Shown here piece by piece: positions 50,101 through 58,264 of a stretch of DNA of 64,000 nt (positions are counted from its first letter, which is position 1; each line of letters opens with the position of its first letter). The stretch lies in IMG/VR virus record IMGVR_UViG_3300025141_000016, positions 233,105 through 297,104 of that record; one strand, written 5' to 3'. The stretch comes from a virus. A model generated the notes under the pieces. The model was not told the origin of the DNA. It was given only the letters and a program-made list of their open reading frames with translations, and ran no database searches. Position numbers and translations under genes: made by a program.

Positions 50101-52606
50101 GGGCTTCGCAGCGGACACCCTGGAGATCGACGTAAGTGCGGACACCAGTGGTCGGCTTGTCCTGACCATGAAACAGGCACCAGTTGATACCACAGGTGCC
50201 ACGCTGGAAGTCGTGAACAACGCGACTCCCGCCGATGACTTCATGGTTCTGGCGGGTTTCGATGCTGATGCAGTAGGAAACGACCAGACGATTCTGGTGA
50301 GTGGTCCTATCGCTACGGAGATCACCAACCTCACGGCAACCACGACGGGCGTGACCCCATACGACCGGATCTGGATCAGGAACCGTATCTGTCCGGGCAA
50401 CGCCCAGACGGCGACTCACCTGACCGATTCCGAGTTCTGTTTGAGTCAGTGTCAGTTGAAGATGCTGGGCGGAACCGGTGCTGGATTCGCGGGCCTGACG
50501 GCCAACGAGCAGGGCTACGCTGGGATCACCGGCACCATGCAGGCACCCACCCTCTTTGGTGAGGTTGGTCTGGCTGGTGGGCAGGACGCATCTGATGATG
50601 TGGTGGTCGAGTTGTTCGCGGACGGTGGAACGACCGATCAGAACAACATCTTCAAGATGACCTTTGAGGGTGAGCCCATCACCATCGAGTTCACTGACGG
50701 CGCTGGAGCGGCGATTGCTGCTGGCGGTTCGGCTGATGTTCCTCTGGGACCGCTCACTGACGCGAACAGTATCCTCGGCCAGATCGACGCTGCCATGACG
50801 ACTGCGGGAGTCACTGGCACCGTTGCCCAGGAAGGGTGCGGTATCCGTTTCCGTGGTGGGAGCACGGCTGCTGCCGCTTCCATCGTGATCGGAGATGCGA
50901 ACGCCAACGACGTTCTCGGATTCACCGAGGGCGATGTGGCCTACCGGACTGTTGTTGAGACTGAAGTGGTCGTATCCGCCATGATGGCGGCTTTCGACAA
51001 CTGGACGAACGTCGGTGGTATCGCCAAGACGGTCAACGACGAGGCCAACGCCAAGTACCTGTTCATCGAGAGCATGGGTACGGCAGGGCTCGGGACGCTT
51101 TCCTCTGTGGCCTTTGACGACGCGGCTACGGATTCCGCACTCCGTCCGGGTGTTGGGCTCGGTGTGGCTGTGGGAGACGGTAACGCGGGAGAGGCGGCCA
51201 TCGACGGCTTCTTCGTCACTTCGACGGATACCGTCAATGGTTCGGGAACGGCGAACACCTCCATTCTCAACGCTGGCACGGGCCAGGATGGAAATGTGGG
51301 TGAAACCTACCGTGATCTCGTCACTGGGTTCACAGTCTCCGTCCTTCCACGGGCTGGTGGCGGCTCCTACCCCACTGGTGGAACCATCACCTTCACGGTC
51401 AGGGAGAATGTGACCACCGACAGCAACCTGCCGGTGAACACGATTCCTGGCCTGGAACTGACGGTCAGCAACACGTCCGGGGTTGTCGCCGGAGATACGG
51501 CGGTTGTCTCTACCTACGAAAAGGGTGGAAATCAGCCGAGCGTTGGGGATGTGTACTACGTCTCCTACGACTACGCGAAGCAGGATTTCAGTGCTGCGCT
51601 GTTCACCAAGTTGTCCTCCATTCAGGCGGCCTACGGGGCGAACAGTCCGAATAACCCTGTCTCGTTGGCATCGTACTTTGCGGTCCTCAACGGTGCTGTT
51701 CTCCTCTCGGTCAAGCAGGTCCAGAAGGACACTGACTCGACGGGAGATGGGGCTTACGACACAGCCAGTGAAACCGCCTTCATCGCGGCCATTGACGACG
51801 TGGAAGGAACGCTTCCGGGCGGTCTGTACCCCGACATGTTGGTGCCCTTGAAGGGAGATAGCCTGACTCTGTTCCAGTATGTCGCCATGCACTGTGACAT
51901 TCAGTCGAGCATCCGCTACCGCGCAGAGCGTACCGCTATCTGCGGATACGGTGCCGGTACGCAGCCTCGGGACGCGGGAACCATCGCGCAGGCGGTGGGT
52001 CGTTCTCGGTTGCGCCTCATGTACCCGGACATCGCCACGTTGAGCCTTTCTCGGGCTGACGGGACGACCGACTCCTACCTTGTGGATGGCACCTACCTCG
52101 CCGCTGCATGGTCTGGAAATCGGGCTTCCCCGAACATCGACGTTGCTACTCCGTGGACGCGGGGACGCATCTTCGGGTTCGATGAACTCGCTCGGACGCT
52201 CGATGCGGTTCAGCAGAATCAGGTCGCTGTGCGCGGTGTGACGATCTTTGGCCAGCGCCAGAGCATCATCGAGTGCCGTCATGGTCTGACCACTGACATG
52301 ACCAACGTGTTGACGAAGACCCCGACCGTGGTGACCATCGCGGATGAGGTTCAGCGTCAGGCGCGGGCGACTCTCGACAAGTTCATTGGAACGAAGTTCC
52401 TGCCGAGTGTCACGGGTCAGATCGAGGGGCAGTTGGCCAACACCTTGAAGAAGCTGGTCCAGGCATCCATCATCAACGCCTTCACGGGAGTTTCTGCGGC
52501 AGTGTCAGCAGATGACCCCACGGTGGCGGAAGTGGAAGCCTACTACCAGCCCATCTTCCCGCTGCTCTACATCGTCGTGACCTTCAATCTGCGAAGCACA
52601 CTGTAG
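47117..52606 (+). CDS. Giant contractile tail sheath protein
   Basis: The product has 1829 residues, about three times a usual sheath. The N-terminus (FPGSVYAPPGVYTQTLYEDP) and the last 170 residues (WTRGRIFGFDELARTLDAVQ, then FLPSVTGQIEGQLANTLKKL) fit the conserved ends of sheath proteins, where the C-terminal part forms the core. The 1400-residue middle is a string of Thr/Ala/Gly-rich beta domains with repeated DGVTLTEQ-like and HITAATAGTAGNAI-like segments. These would project from the tail. Thr/Ala bias explains the long antisense open frames. Confidence 0.72.
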   Translation: MAFPGSVYAPPGVYTQTLYEDPIQGLAASVRLPLIIGTGSEELFQTALELIRGSSSSVDQRVVQEDETGRAVVSVSDTGVVTLGNFDGDLTRLQVKNYPIVSGQGTGTTATDAASVNVTLNGAPIVVLAIDGATGILTLSVTPESTDEVKVTYYFNRTDTLITDTLSDQISPDAPEIFGALGENYVVTADVNDTLEFTVDSEDTVSVTITASPVTGWTAAQVATFINAEATGTTLIASTTVDNFGNTVLHLTADRDIVVEDGTCNTTLGLTSAYDTARNKVFYTFQSPIVDGSDGGVTTTDPADVTVKVGGTQVIPTAVDGQTGAITLPFAPETGTTVTCQYYFNSWQDTFDYLAHRGITDITLCGLTPDRSDYIDGADFILKDDKILWGTSTLTAAGTNTAGSTYFDDTQISTSLVDTRQYLAACAAVVDTSVTPPVENRKDFTLPLQPTTGNGRDTPLGASTYAEVANGRLDLPTDRPDLVYAYWGYTVEDALNRGRVEVTKVDSATSQITLRESVPVGASVYATFYYNTLVDGDYTLTSVTAGASGVGTYSIMDENSVSLLTPQFGAKSALLATVTVEFPSGSERTPDCRFEPPFTTTSFTGAVEEDVTIEFAVQDATLAKYAVASAGPYYPVTGASDNLLITLDGTDRTIDLNNPARTGATPAFANPKGFRASVVGDEIVYDAAGFATGTITVGGTPVATTATLLIDGVTLTEQGATGWVNDATVDLTATAIATAINTFVTTVSAVAIGSVVHITAATAGTAGNAIATSSPSGDPAFTFSAATLAGGTVLGTALAITAATNAIDMELDGGLGSAKLVQAQVNAGAGQKAEHIVAAINRAAHGEFGAALGGGAATIILAADASDVDDYYVDWEIKVTAGLAAGEKNTITAYNGTTKVATVTAWAGGAPVITDTYYVYDPDTCPSMTGATRFLNAVTIGTGGFDDIILSYVGAISGVTAITTAAVPIAAATYNTVADLVTAAQTAMDAAITAAGFAADTLEIDVSADTSGRLVLTMKQAPVDTTGATLEVVNNATPADDFMVLAGFDADAVGNDQTILVSGPIATEITNLTATTTGVTPYDRIWIRNRICPGNAQTATHLTDSEFCLSQCQLKMLGGTGAGFAGLTANEQGYAGITGTMQAPTLFGEVGLAGGQDASDDVVVELFADGGTTDQNNIFKMTFEGEPITIEFTDGAGAAIAAGGSADVPLGPLTDANSILGQIDAAMTTAGVTGTVAQEGCGIRFRGGSTAAAASIVIGDANANDVLGFTEGDVAYRTVVETEVVVSAMMAAFDNWTNVGGIAKTVNDEANAKYLFIESMGTAGLGTLSSVAFDDAATDSALRPGVGLGVAVGDGNAGEAAIDGFFVTSTDTVNGSGTANTSILNAGTGQDGNVGETYRDLVTGFTVSVLPRAGGGSYPTGGTITFTVRENVTTDSNLPVNTIPGLELTVSNTSGVVAGDTAVVSTYEKGGNQPSVGDVYYVSYDYAKQDFSAALFTKLSSIQAAYGANSPNNPVSLASYFAVLNGAVLLSVKQVQKDTDSTGDGAYDTASETAFIAAIDDVEGTLPGGLYPDMLVPLKGDSLTLFQYVAMHCDIQSSIRYRAERTAICGYGAGTQPRDAGTIAQAVGRSRLRLMYPDIATLSLSRADGTTDSYLVDGTYLAAAWSGNRASPNIDVATPWTRGRIFGFDELARTLDAVQQNQVAVRGVTIFGQRQSIIECRHGLTTDMTNVLTKTPTVVTIADEVQRQARATLDKFIGTKFLPSVTGQIEGQLANTLKKLVQASIINAFTGVSAAVSADDPTVAEVEAYYQPIFPLLYIVVTFNLRSTL

Positions 52607-52625
52607 GGTCAACCCAGCAGGCAAA

Positions 52626-52666
52626 CCGAGTGCCCCTTCCCGTAAGTGTCGGGAAGGGGCTCTCGG
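52626..52666 (+). terminator. Strong terminator hairpin after the sheath gene
   Basis: CCGAG-T-GCCCCTTCCCG pairs with CGGGAAGGGGC-T-CTCGG around TAAGTGT. There are 16 pairs plus one symmetrical T-T mismatch. It runs into the next late-promoter motif. Confidence 0.7.
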
Positions 52667-52678
52667 TAGGTCGCCTAT
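52665..52678 (+). promoter_or_regulatory. Late-promoter motif GGTA-N6-CTAT
   Basis: It overlaps the last two bases of the terminator hairpin and ends 41 bases before the ATG at 52720. Confidence 0.6.
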
Positions 52679-52719
52679 CTACCGCCCGTAGGTGACACAC
52701 CTTTGGCCGGAGACTCTAT

Positions 52720-54150
52720 ATGCCTACCTTCACCTCTGATGATCGCAAGATTCTGGTCCGGTACGCCTCGACGCTGCCCTCCGGGTCGCCGGAGCGGAAG
52801 GCTGTTTTGGCGGGTCTTTCCCTGACTGGTTCCGGTTCCGGTGCTGCAAACGCGAAGTATCTGGACAGCCTGCCCTCTGGCACGAAGGCCAAGATTCTGA
52901 AGAACGTGGCCAAGCATTATGGTGTCTCCGTCTCCGAGATCGAGGACGAACTGACAGATCGGGATGCAGAAGCCCTGTATGAGTACATCGCAAACGACAA
53001 TGCCTTGCGGATGCAGGTTTACCGCGACTTCAAGCAGCAGCGGTTGGCTGCAAGCAAGAACGCTGCCGGATACGCCCGTAAGTCCATGCGTGGGGGAGAC
53101 TACGGAGGGGCTGGGAGCAGCAAGCAGTTGGTGAAGGACATGATTGCCAACATGCGACGGGTGAAGACCAACGCTGAACGAAGCCATGCCGTTGAGCAGG
53201 TGCAGCACGCGGAAGCTGCGAAGTCCATCACCTCCCAACAGGCCAAAGAGGTCATGGGAGCCATTGGTAAGACCGCATCGGCCCGTACCGCCGAGGACTG
53301 GATGGAAGACGCGGTGAAGCGCCCTGGTCGCCTTCACAAGTTCTTCGGTATCCCCGAGGACGAGACGATCCCCATGTCGAAGATCGACGGTGAGATCGCC
53401 AAGTTGAAGAAGAAAGACGACCGCACGAAGGACGAGGAGTCCCTGCTCGATGCCCTCAACCTGGGCAAGACCTTCAAGGAAATGAAGAAGTCGGCTGCGG
53501 GAGAGGAACACTACATCGGGGACGAGGAAGCGGGGGTGTACTGGAGCGTCGATGAAACCCCTCGCGGATGGTTCGTCCAGGCTTGGGTGGATGGTGGTCA
53601 CTTCACACATGACTTCCCGAAGGATGGTCCTTACCCCACCGAAGGGGAAGCCATGGAAGCTGGATGGTCACAAGGGCTTGAATGGGTGGTGACCAACGAT
53701 GTGAGCCTTGCGGGCGAACCCAAGACCTTCCCCGCCTGGGCTCGCAGGAACAGATGGCAGCCTCGCACAGCCTCCTCCGATGATCGCATCGCTCTCATCC
53801 GCTACGCCTCTACCCTTCCTGTGGGGTCAGATGAGCGCAAAGCCATCCTGTCGGGGTTGAAGACTGCTGCCCTTGATTCCGTGTCTCTCGGTGAGATGAT
53901 GGTGTCGGCGGCAGCCCAGGCTCGGCTGTTCTATCGCCTTGACATGAAGCGGTTTGTGGGTGTGTACGAGGAAGTGGGTCAGAATCTTATCCGAATCGGG
54001 CATACCTCTGACCCCGATGACCGTGCGTTCCTTGTCAGCGAGGTCGATAAGGGGCTGGCCGATTTGAAGAAGCACAACATCACCGCTATGTCGGAGGCGT
54101 TGGAGCACATGACCCGTGCCTACGCACTCGTTTCCAAAGCGTATCGCTGA
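52720..54150 (+). CDS. Protein with two LIRYAST-type tags, 476 aa
   Basis: Tags are at residues 12-32 (LVRYASTLPSGSPERKAVL) and about 358-378 (LIRYASTLPVGSDERKAIL). The first unit is a long helical protein with GDYGGAGSSKQLVKDMIA and a beta segment near 270 (GVYWSVDETPRGWFVQAW). The second unit is a 95-residue helical domain. No enzyme motif was recognised. It heads a late operon that continues with C39-like and RelA/SpoT-like genes. Confidence 0.62.
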   Translation: MPTFTSDDRKILVRYASTLPSGSPERKAVLAGLSLTGSGSGAANAKYLDSLPSGTKAKILKNVAKHYGVSVSEIEDELTDRDAEALYEYIANDNALRMQVYRDFKQQRLAASKNAAGYARKSMRGGDYGGAGSSKQLVKDMIANMRRVKTNAERSHAVEQVQHAEAAKSITSQQAKEVMGAIGKTASARTAEDWMEDAVKRPGRLHKFFGIPEDETIPMSKIDGEIAKLKKKDDRTKDEESLLDALNLGKTFKEMKKSAAGEEHYIGDEEAGVYWSVDETPRGWFVQAWVDGGHFTHDFPKDGPYPTEGEAMEAGWSQGLEWVVTNDVSLAGEPKTFPAWARRNRWQPRTASSDDRIALIRYASTLPVGSDERKAILSGLKTAALDSVSLGEMMVSAAAQARLFYRLDMKRFVGVYEEVGQNLIRIGHTSDPDDRAFLVSEVDKGLADLKKHNITAMSEALEHMTRAYALVSKAYR

Positions 54151-55403
54151 TGGCTCGACGTACTGCCAAGGCTGATGTGACCCCGGTTCGACAGCGGACC
54201 CAGTACACCTGCATGAGCACCTCCCTGATGATGTGCCTCCAGGCCCTTGGGTACGACGTTGACGAGGATGAGGTCAACAAGGTCATGGGCGCACGTCCCA
54301 TGAAGGGTGCAGCGTGGGAGCAGGCTCTTGCCGCTGCCCAGCACTTCGGAGTCCGAGGAACACTCGTGACCCCTTCGACTGTGCGGCAGTTGAAGGAATG
54401 GACCGACGCGGGCAAGCCCGTGATGATCGCCTGGAATCCCGAGGGTCGAGAGTGGTCACACGCCAGCGTCGTCTTCGACGTGACCCCGTGCAAGGAACAT
54501 GGGTTCGACGTTCATGTCGCTGACCCCAACATCCCTGACCCCGACGAGACAGTCCGGGTCATGCCCAAGTCCGAGTTCTACAAGAAGTGGTACGAGAAGT
54601 GGCCGAACTACTTGGTTCGCCGTCCCGCTCTCATGCTGGACCGGGAGATCACTCCTGATGGTCGTCAGGTGATGGCCTTCAAGAAAGCATCCTCTCGTGG
54701 CTGGGAGAAAACCATCGCTTCTTGGAGCAAGGAGTACAAGACCCCAGAGGGGAAGGTTTTAGGGACCGTGGTTATCGACCGGGGCAAGGTCAACTGGAGG
54801 CCGAACCAGTTGATTGAGGGTTTCGTTCGTCCGCAGGTCATCAGTCGTTCCCGAAGTGGGGAAGAAATCCCCAGTAACGAGAAACTGACCTCTGTGGCAG
54901 ATGCCTGGGTGCGGAAGAACCATGGGAGACAAGTCATGGCTTCCGGTTCCGCTGACCCCAGCCGGGTGGCGGCCAGATATGCCTCGCGCTGTGCCAGTGG
55001 GGATAAAGCCCTCTGGGCGGGTCGGCGCAAGCCCACTTCCGGGGAAGTGGAATGGGCGAAGAATGCCAAGTGGCAGGATTGGGAGCCGCACCCACTCCCC
55101 GATGACCTCACCAAGTTTTTCAAGCGCACCCCAGATACGATTGAGGTGGGTCTTTCCGAGATCACCCCAATCCGGGCTCGGGAGAAAGGCATCGCTAACG
55201 CCAACCGATTCATGTGGTTGGCGTACTGGGGGAAGATGCCCCGGCGAAAGCCCATTTCGTTGAGAGAAAACGATGACGGCACCTACACCATCCTTGATGG
55301 GAACTCGACCTATGCCAACGCCAAGATGAGTGGGTGGAGACACATGTGGGGTCGAGTTGAAGAGTCCCCCTCTACAACGCGGCTATCGCGGAGGATCCCA
55401 TGA
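54150..55403 (+). CDS. C39-like peptidase fused, via an RVAARY tag, to a ParB-like domain
   Basis: The 417-residue product has an N-terminal C39-type papain fold (residues 10-160): VRQRTQYTCMSTSLMMCLQA with the catalytic Cys, then WSHASVVFDV (His) and HVADPNIPDP (Asp). The tag SRVAARYASR lies at about 271-280. After it, KFFKRTPDTIEVGLSEITPI and RENDDGTYTILDGNSTYANA resemble a ParB/sulfiredoxin-like domain. It overlaps both neighbours (TGATGG and ATGA). The two activities look like separate effector modules. Confidence 0.65.
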   Translation: MARRTAKADVTPVRQRTQYTCMSTSLMMCLQALGYDVDEDEVNKVMGARPMKGAAWEQALAAAQHFGVRGTLVTPSTVRQLKEWTDAGKPVMIAWNPEGREWSHASVVFDVTPCKEHGFDVHVADPNIPDPDETVRVMPKSEFYKKWYEKWPNYLVRRPALMLDREITPDGRQVMAFKKASSRGWEKTIASWSKEYKTPEGKVLGTVVIDRGKVNWRPNQLIEGFVRPQVISRSRSGEEIPSNEKLTSVADAWVRKNHGRQVMASGSADPSRVAARYASRCASGDKALWAGRRKPTSGEVEWAKNAKWQDWEPHPLPDDLTKFFKRTPDTIEVGLSEITPIRAREKGIANANRFMWLAYWGKMPRRKPISLRENDDGTYTILDGNSTYANAKMSGWRHMWGRVEESPSTTRLSRRIP

Positions 55404-56911
55404 ACTTTACTGCCTCTACCTTACGTCTTGCGTCCCTGCGGGTTGCCTTTCACCACCTCAATGCTGAATGGCACCGCATCGCGAAGCCCAAATACTTGAA
55501 GACGCTTGATTGGATGCTGGGGTTGATCCGGTCCTTCGACAAGGACGGCTACCAGATTTCTGCCGACCTCTCCAATAGGAACATGCTGCGCCGGGTCATT
55601 CGTATGAGGCAAGCGGTTCAGGATGGGTTCGATCTTGCCCTGCTCATCGAAAATGACGAGATCATGGAGGGGGCTGGAGCCAAGGCTATGGGGCGGCTCC
55701 AGAAAGCTGTGAAGGAGCAGGCTCAACTCCAGCCCACCGATACCGATCTTGCTGCGTTTGTGAAGACCTACGCAGACAAGGAGGACGGTGCGCGGCGTAC
55801 CCAAGGGGAGTTTTTCAAGAAGCTGATTGCCAAAGAACTGGAACTTGGGAAAGAGGAAGTCGCCAACATGGATACGCTCGTGATGAGCGACAGGCCATTC
55901 TTTGATGCGTGCTTCAATGTCGTCAACCAGTACGTCAATGCACGGAAGAACAGGGTGGCTTCAGCCCTGTCGTCGGCTCCCGGTGAGTTCAAGATGCGGG
56001 ACAAGGCAAACACCTCAACGTGGAACAAGAGTCGGAGGGGGAAGAAACCACGCGCTTTCTACTATCTGGGTGACCTCTTGGGGTGTATGTCCGTCACCAC
56101 TTCTATCCCTGACATGGCTCATGCGTGTGAGGTGGCACAGTCTTCCATCAAGATCATCGCCAAGGACAATAAGTACCTCGATACGCAGGGTGGCTACAAC
56201 GCCGTCCACTACGCGCTCCTCGTTGACAAACTCGTCGTGGAGTATCAGGTGAAGGCGAAGGTGAGTGCCATGGAGGCTGCTATCTCCCATGATCTTGTCC
56301 ATGACGACGACAAGTTCCGGGCGAAGTTCAAGCCTACAACGAGCGCCCCCGAGGGTCGTATCCCTCTGTCTTCCGCCGAGAAAGACATGGTAAAGCGTGT
56401 GATAGACATTTCCACGCAACTCACCATGCGGGACTTTGAGCAGGCGTTTGACCTCGGGCTGATGACAGGGGGGCAGCCTATTGACCCCACCGATCTCCTT
56501 TATGGTGAAGGCTTGTCTCCCGAAGAACTCAAAGAGCGCATCCACATGGCCAGCCTCCGCATGGCTCGGTACTACCGTTTCTGGGAACCCCGGTTCGGTG
56601 GGGCCAAGGTGGGCGGCCATGACCCCTACGAGTTCTACGAGGGGATCTCTCCGCAACACCCGCCCCCAGGTGGCTGGGCGAAGTGGGAGGCCGAGGAGAA
56701 ACGGGAGGCCGAGCGGAAGGAGAAGAAGCTGCACAAGGACGTGGCCCAGTGGATGCGTCGGAACGCGAGGGGCAAGAACATCTACGAACTCATCGACGCA
56801 GCGGTCATGCACTTCGGCCTCCGTCGGCCCGATGGCTATGCCTACGATGGCGGCGAAGGCCCGAGGTGGGTCCACGTCCTGGCCGACAAATACCACAGAC
56901 CCTACGACTGA
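55400..56911 (+). CDS. RelA/SpoT-like nucleotidyltransferase-domain protein
   Basis: The 503-residue product has a central region (about 195-305) with RelA/SpoT-like features: YLGDLLGCMSVTTSIPDM, then DTQGGYNAVHYALLVDKLVV, EYQVKAKVSAMEAAISHDLV. The G-Y-x-x-x-H and E-x-Q patterns fit (p)ppGpp synthetases and related toxins. The usual Arg of the first motif reads Met here, so activity is uncertain. Helical regions flank it; the N-terminus has LRLASLRVAFHH, a weak tag-like string. Domain call by eye. Confidence 0.45.
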   Translation: MNFTASTLRLASLRVAFHHLNAEWHRIAKPKYLKTLDWMLGLIRSFDKDGYQISADLSNRNMLRRVIRMRQAVQDGFDLALLIENDEIMEGAGAKAMGRLQKAVKEQAQLQPTDTDLAAFVKTYADKEDGARRTQGEFFKKLIAKELELGKEEVANMDTLVMSDRPFFDACFNVVNQYVNARKNRVASALSSAPGEFKMRDKANTSTWNKSRRGKKPRAFYYLGDLLGCMSVTTSIPDMAHACEVAQSSIKIIAKDNKYLDTQGGYNAVHYALLVDKLVVEYQVKAKVSAMEAAISHDLVHDDDKFRAKFKPTTSAPEGRIPLSSAEKDMVKRVIDISTQLTMRDFEQAFDLGLMTGGQPIDPTDLLYGEGLSPEELKERIHMASLRMARYYRFWEPRFGGAKVGGHDPYEFYEGISPQHPPPGGWAKWEAEEKREAERKEKKLHKDVAQWMRRNARGKNIYELIDAAVMHFGLRRPDGYAYDGGEGPRWVHVLADKYHRPYD

Positions 56912-56930
56912 CTTGAAGACCCCCGTAGGG
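56900..56930 (+). terminator. Weak hairpin across the stop codon
   Basis: CCCTACG pairs with CGTAGGG around a 17-base loop that contains the stop codon; no T-run follows. Confidence 0.3.
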
Positions 56931-56937
56931 TTAGGTC

Positions 56938-56951
56938 GGTAGGGAGGCTAT
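56938..56951 (+). promoter_or_regulatory. Late-promoter motif GGTA-N6-CTAT
   Basis: It ends 25 bases before the ATG at 56977, the shortest spacing seen. Confidence 0.55.
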
Positions 56952-56976
56952 GATCTCACAGGGATAGAGGTGTTGT

Positions 56977-57558
56977 ATGTCCAAAGTCGTTTCAGCCCAG
57001 GCCCCCTTCACGATGATTGTGGCCACTCTCACGCAGGGTAGCGACCCTTCATTGGGGCCTGCGGGCAACCCGAATGTCTCCCGGCAGACTGTCACCATGC
57101 AGTATTTCCCCGAGATCCCTGTCCCTGGTGGTCCGAACACCAACAACATCCCGTCTGCGAAGGGGGTCACTACCCATCTGGGGAACCTTGCGTACCCTGG
57201 TGCTGGGGGTGCTGTCCGAGCAACGGGAACGATTACGGTTGCGAGTGCCACCTTTCAGGGGCCGACCTCGATTCTCTTGGGGGAGTACATCATCACCTCG
57301 GATGAGCACTACACGGTTGATCCTGTCAGCGTGAACAACACGGCCACTGCGCTTGCCGCAGCCATCGACGCACTCCCAGAATACGCGGCTACCCCAGCGG
57401 GAGCCGTTGTGTCGATCAGTGGGCTTATCGGACCCCAGGGGAACATGGAAGTCTTCCGGTCAGTTGGTGTGAGTCCTGCCAACTTCACCCTGGCTCCGAC
57501 GGGTGGGGTCATGTCTGGAGCCGAGCCGGTTATCGGACCTATCACTTCAACGCCGTAG
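56977..57558 (+). CDS. Putative tail structural protein, 193 aa
   Basis: The product is beta-rich and Thr/Ala/Pro-rich. It has a module (GTITVASATFQGPTSILLGE, then ALAAAIDALPEYAATPAGAV) like the repeated beta modules inside the giant sheath. It has no enzyme motif. A tail, fibre or decoration function is inferred. Confidence 0.5.
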   Translation: MSKVVSAQAPFTMIVATLTQGSDPSLGPAGNPNVSRQTVTMQYFPEIPVPGGPNTNNIPSAKGVTTHLGNLAYPGAGGAVRATGTITVASATFQGPTSILLGEYIITSDEHYTVDPVSVNNTATALAAAIDALPEYAATPAGAVVSISGLIGPQGNMEVFRSVGVSPANFTLAPTGGVMSGAEPVIGPITSTP

Positions 57559-57566
57559 GGGGGACC

Positions 57567-58256
57567 ATGGGAGCGAAGATGCGCCAGAGCAGGGCCGACC
57601 GTGAGTATATCCTTGGCGCTCTCCCCTCTGGGGTTCGGCGGGTTCAGGTTATCGACGGGTCGGGAAAGCAGGTTTACAAGCGGCCTGATGACGTGGACCT
57701 CATGGCTGATGAGATCGTCCTTTCCAATGACGGCTCCCCCATCGTCATGCGAGGCAAGCCAGGACGGAAGCCCAAGTCACAGTTGGTTCCTGTGAGCCCA
57801 CAGGTTGCGGAAGTGAGCAAGGCTCGGGGCGAACACATCGACCATGACCTCCTGCGTCGTGAGGCCGAGAAAGACGCGGAAGGCGATGGGGTCATCAACC
57901 GTTTGATCCTGGCGATGGCCGAGGAAGCGGCTGCCATCGAGTTTGAGCGAGAGGAAGCTGGTCGTCATGGCCAGGACACCACGAACCACTCCGCGAAAAG
58001 GGCTCGTATCCTCAAAGGGATGGCAGACACTTGGTTGAAGCGCAAGCAAACCATGGAAGGGGGTATTGTCGATCTGGACAGCCCTGCTTTCCAGGGCTTG
58101 TTCTCCTTCATCTTGGAGACATTCAAGGAAGCGATGACCGAGGTTGGCTCGCGTCCCGAGTTCGTTGAGACAGTTTTTACGAAGTTGGTCGTTGTGCTGG
58201 CAGATGATCCCTGGAAACAGGAGGCCAAGGCCCGGATGCGGGATAAACTCCGGTGA
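57567..58256 (+). CDS. Hypothetical protein, 229 aa
   Basis: GGGGGGACC precedes the ATG nine bases after the upstream stop. The product is charged and mostly helical, with a basic patch (GKPGRKPKSQLV) and a long C-terminal helix pair ending EAKARMRDKLR. No family was recognised. It is coupled to the following gene by a few bases. Confidence 0.6.
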   Translation: MGAKMRQSRADREYILGALPSGVRRVQVIDGSGKQVYKRPDDVDLMADEIVLSNDGSPIVMRGKPGRKPKSQLVPVSPQVAEVSKARGEHIDHDLLRREAEKDAEGDGVINRLILAMAEEAAAIEFEREEAGRHGQDTTNHSAKRARILKGMADTWLKRKQTMEGGIVDLDSPAFQGLFSFILETFKEAMTEVGSRPEFVETVFTKLVVVLADDPWKQEAKARMRDKLR

Positions 58257-58264
58257 GGTGAACG

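Noticed and set aside
49565-52282. A 905-codon open frame antisense to the sheath gene (and one of 686 codons at 47210-49270)
   Set aside because: They mirror the Thr/Ala-biased codons of the sheath protein, have Arg/Ser/Val-rich low-information products, no ribosome-binding site and no recognisable motif.
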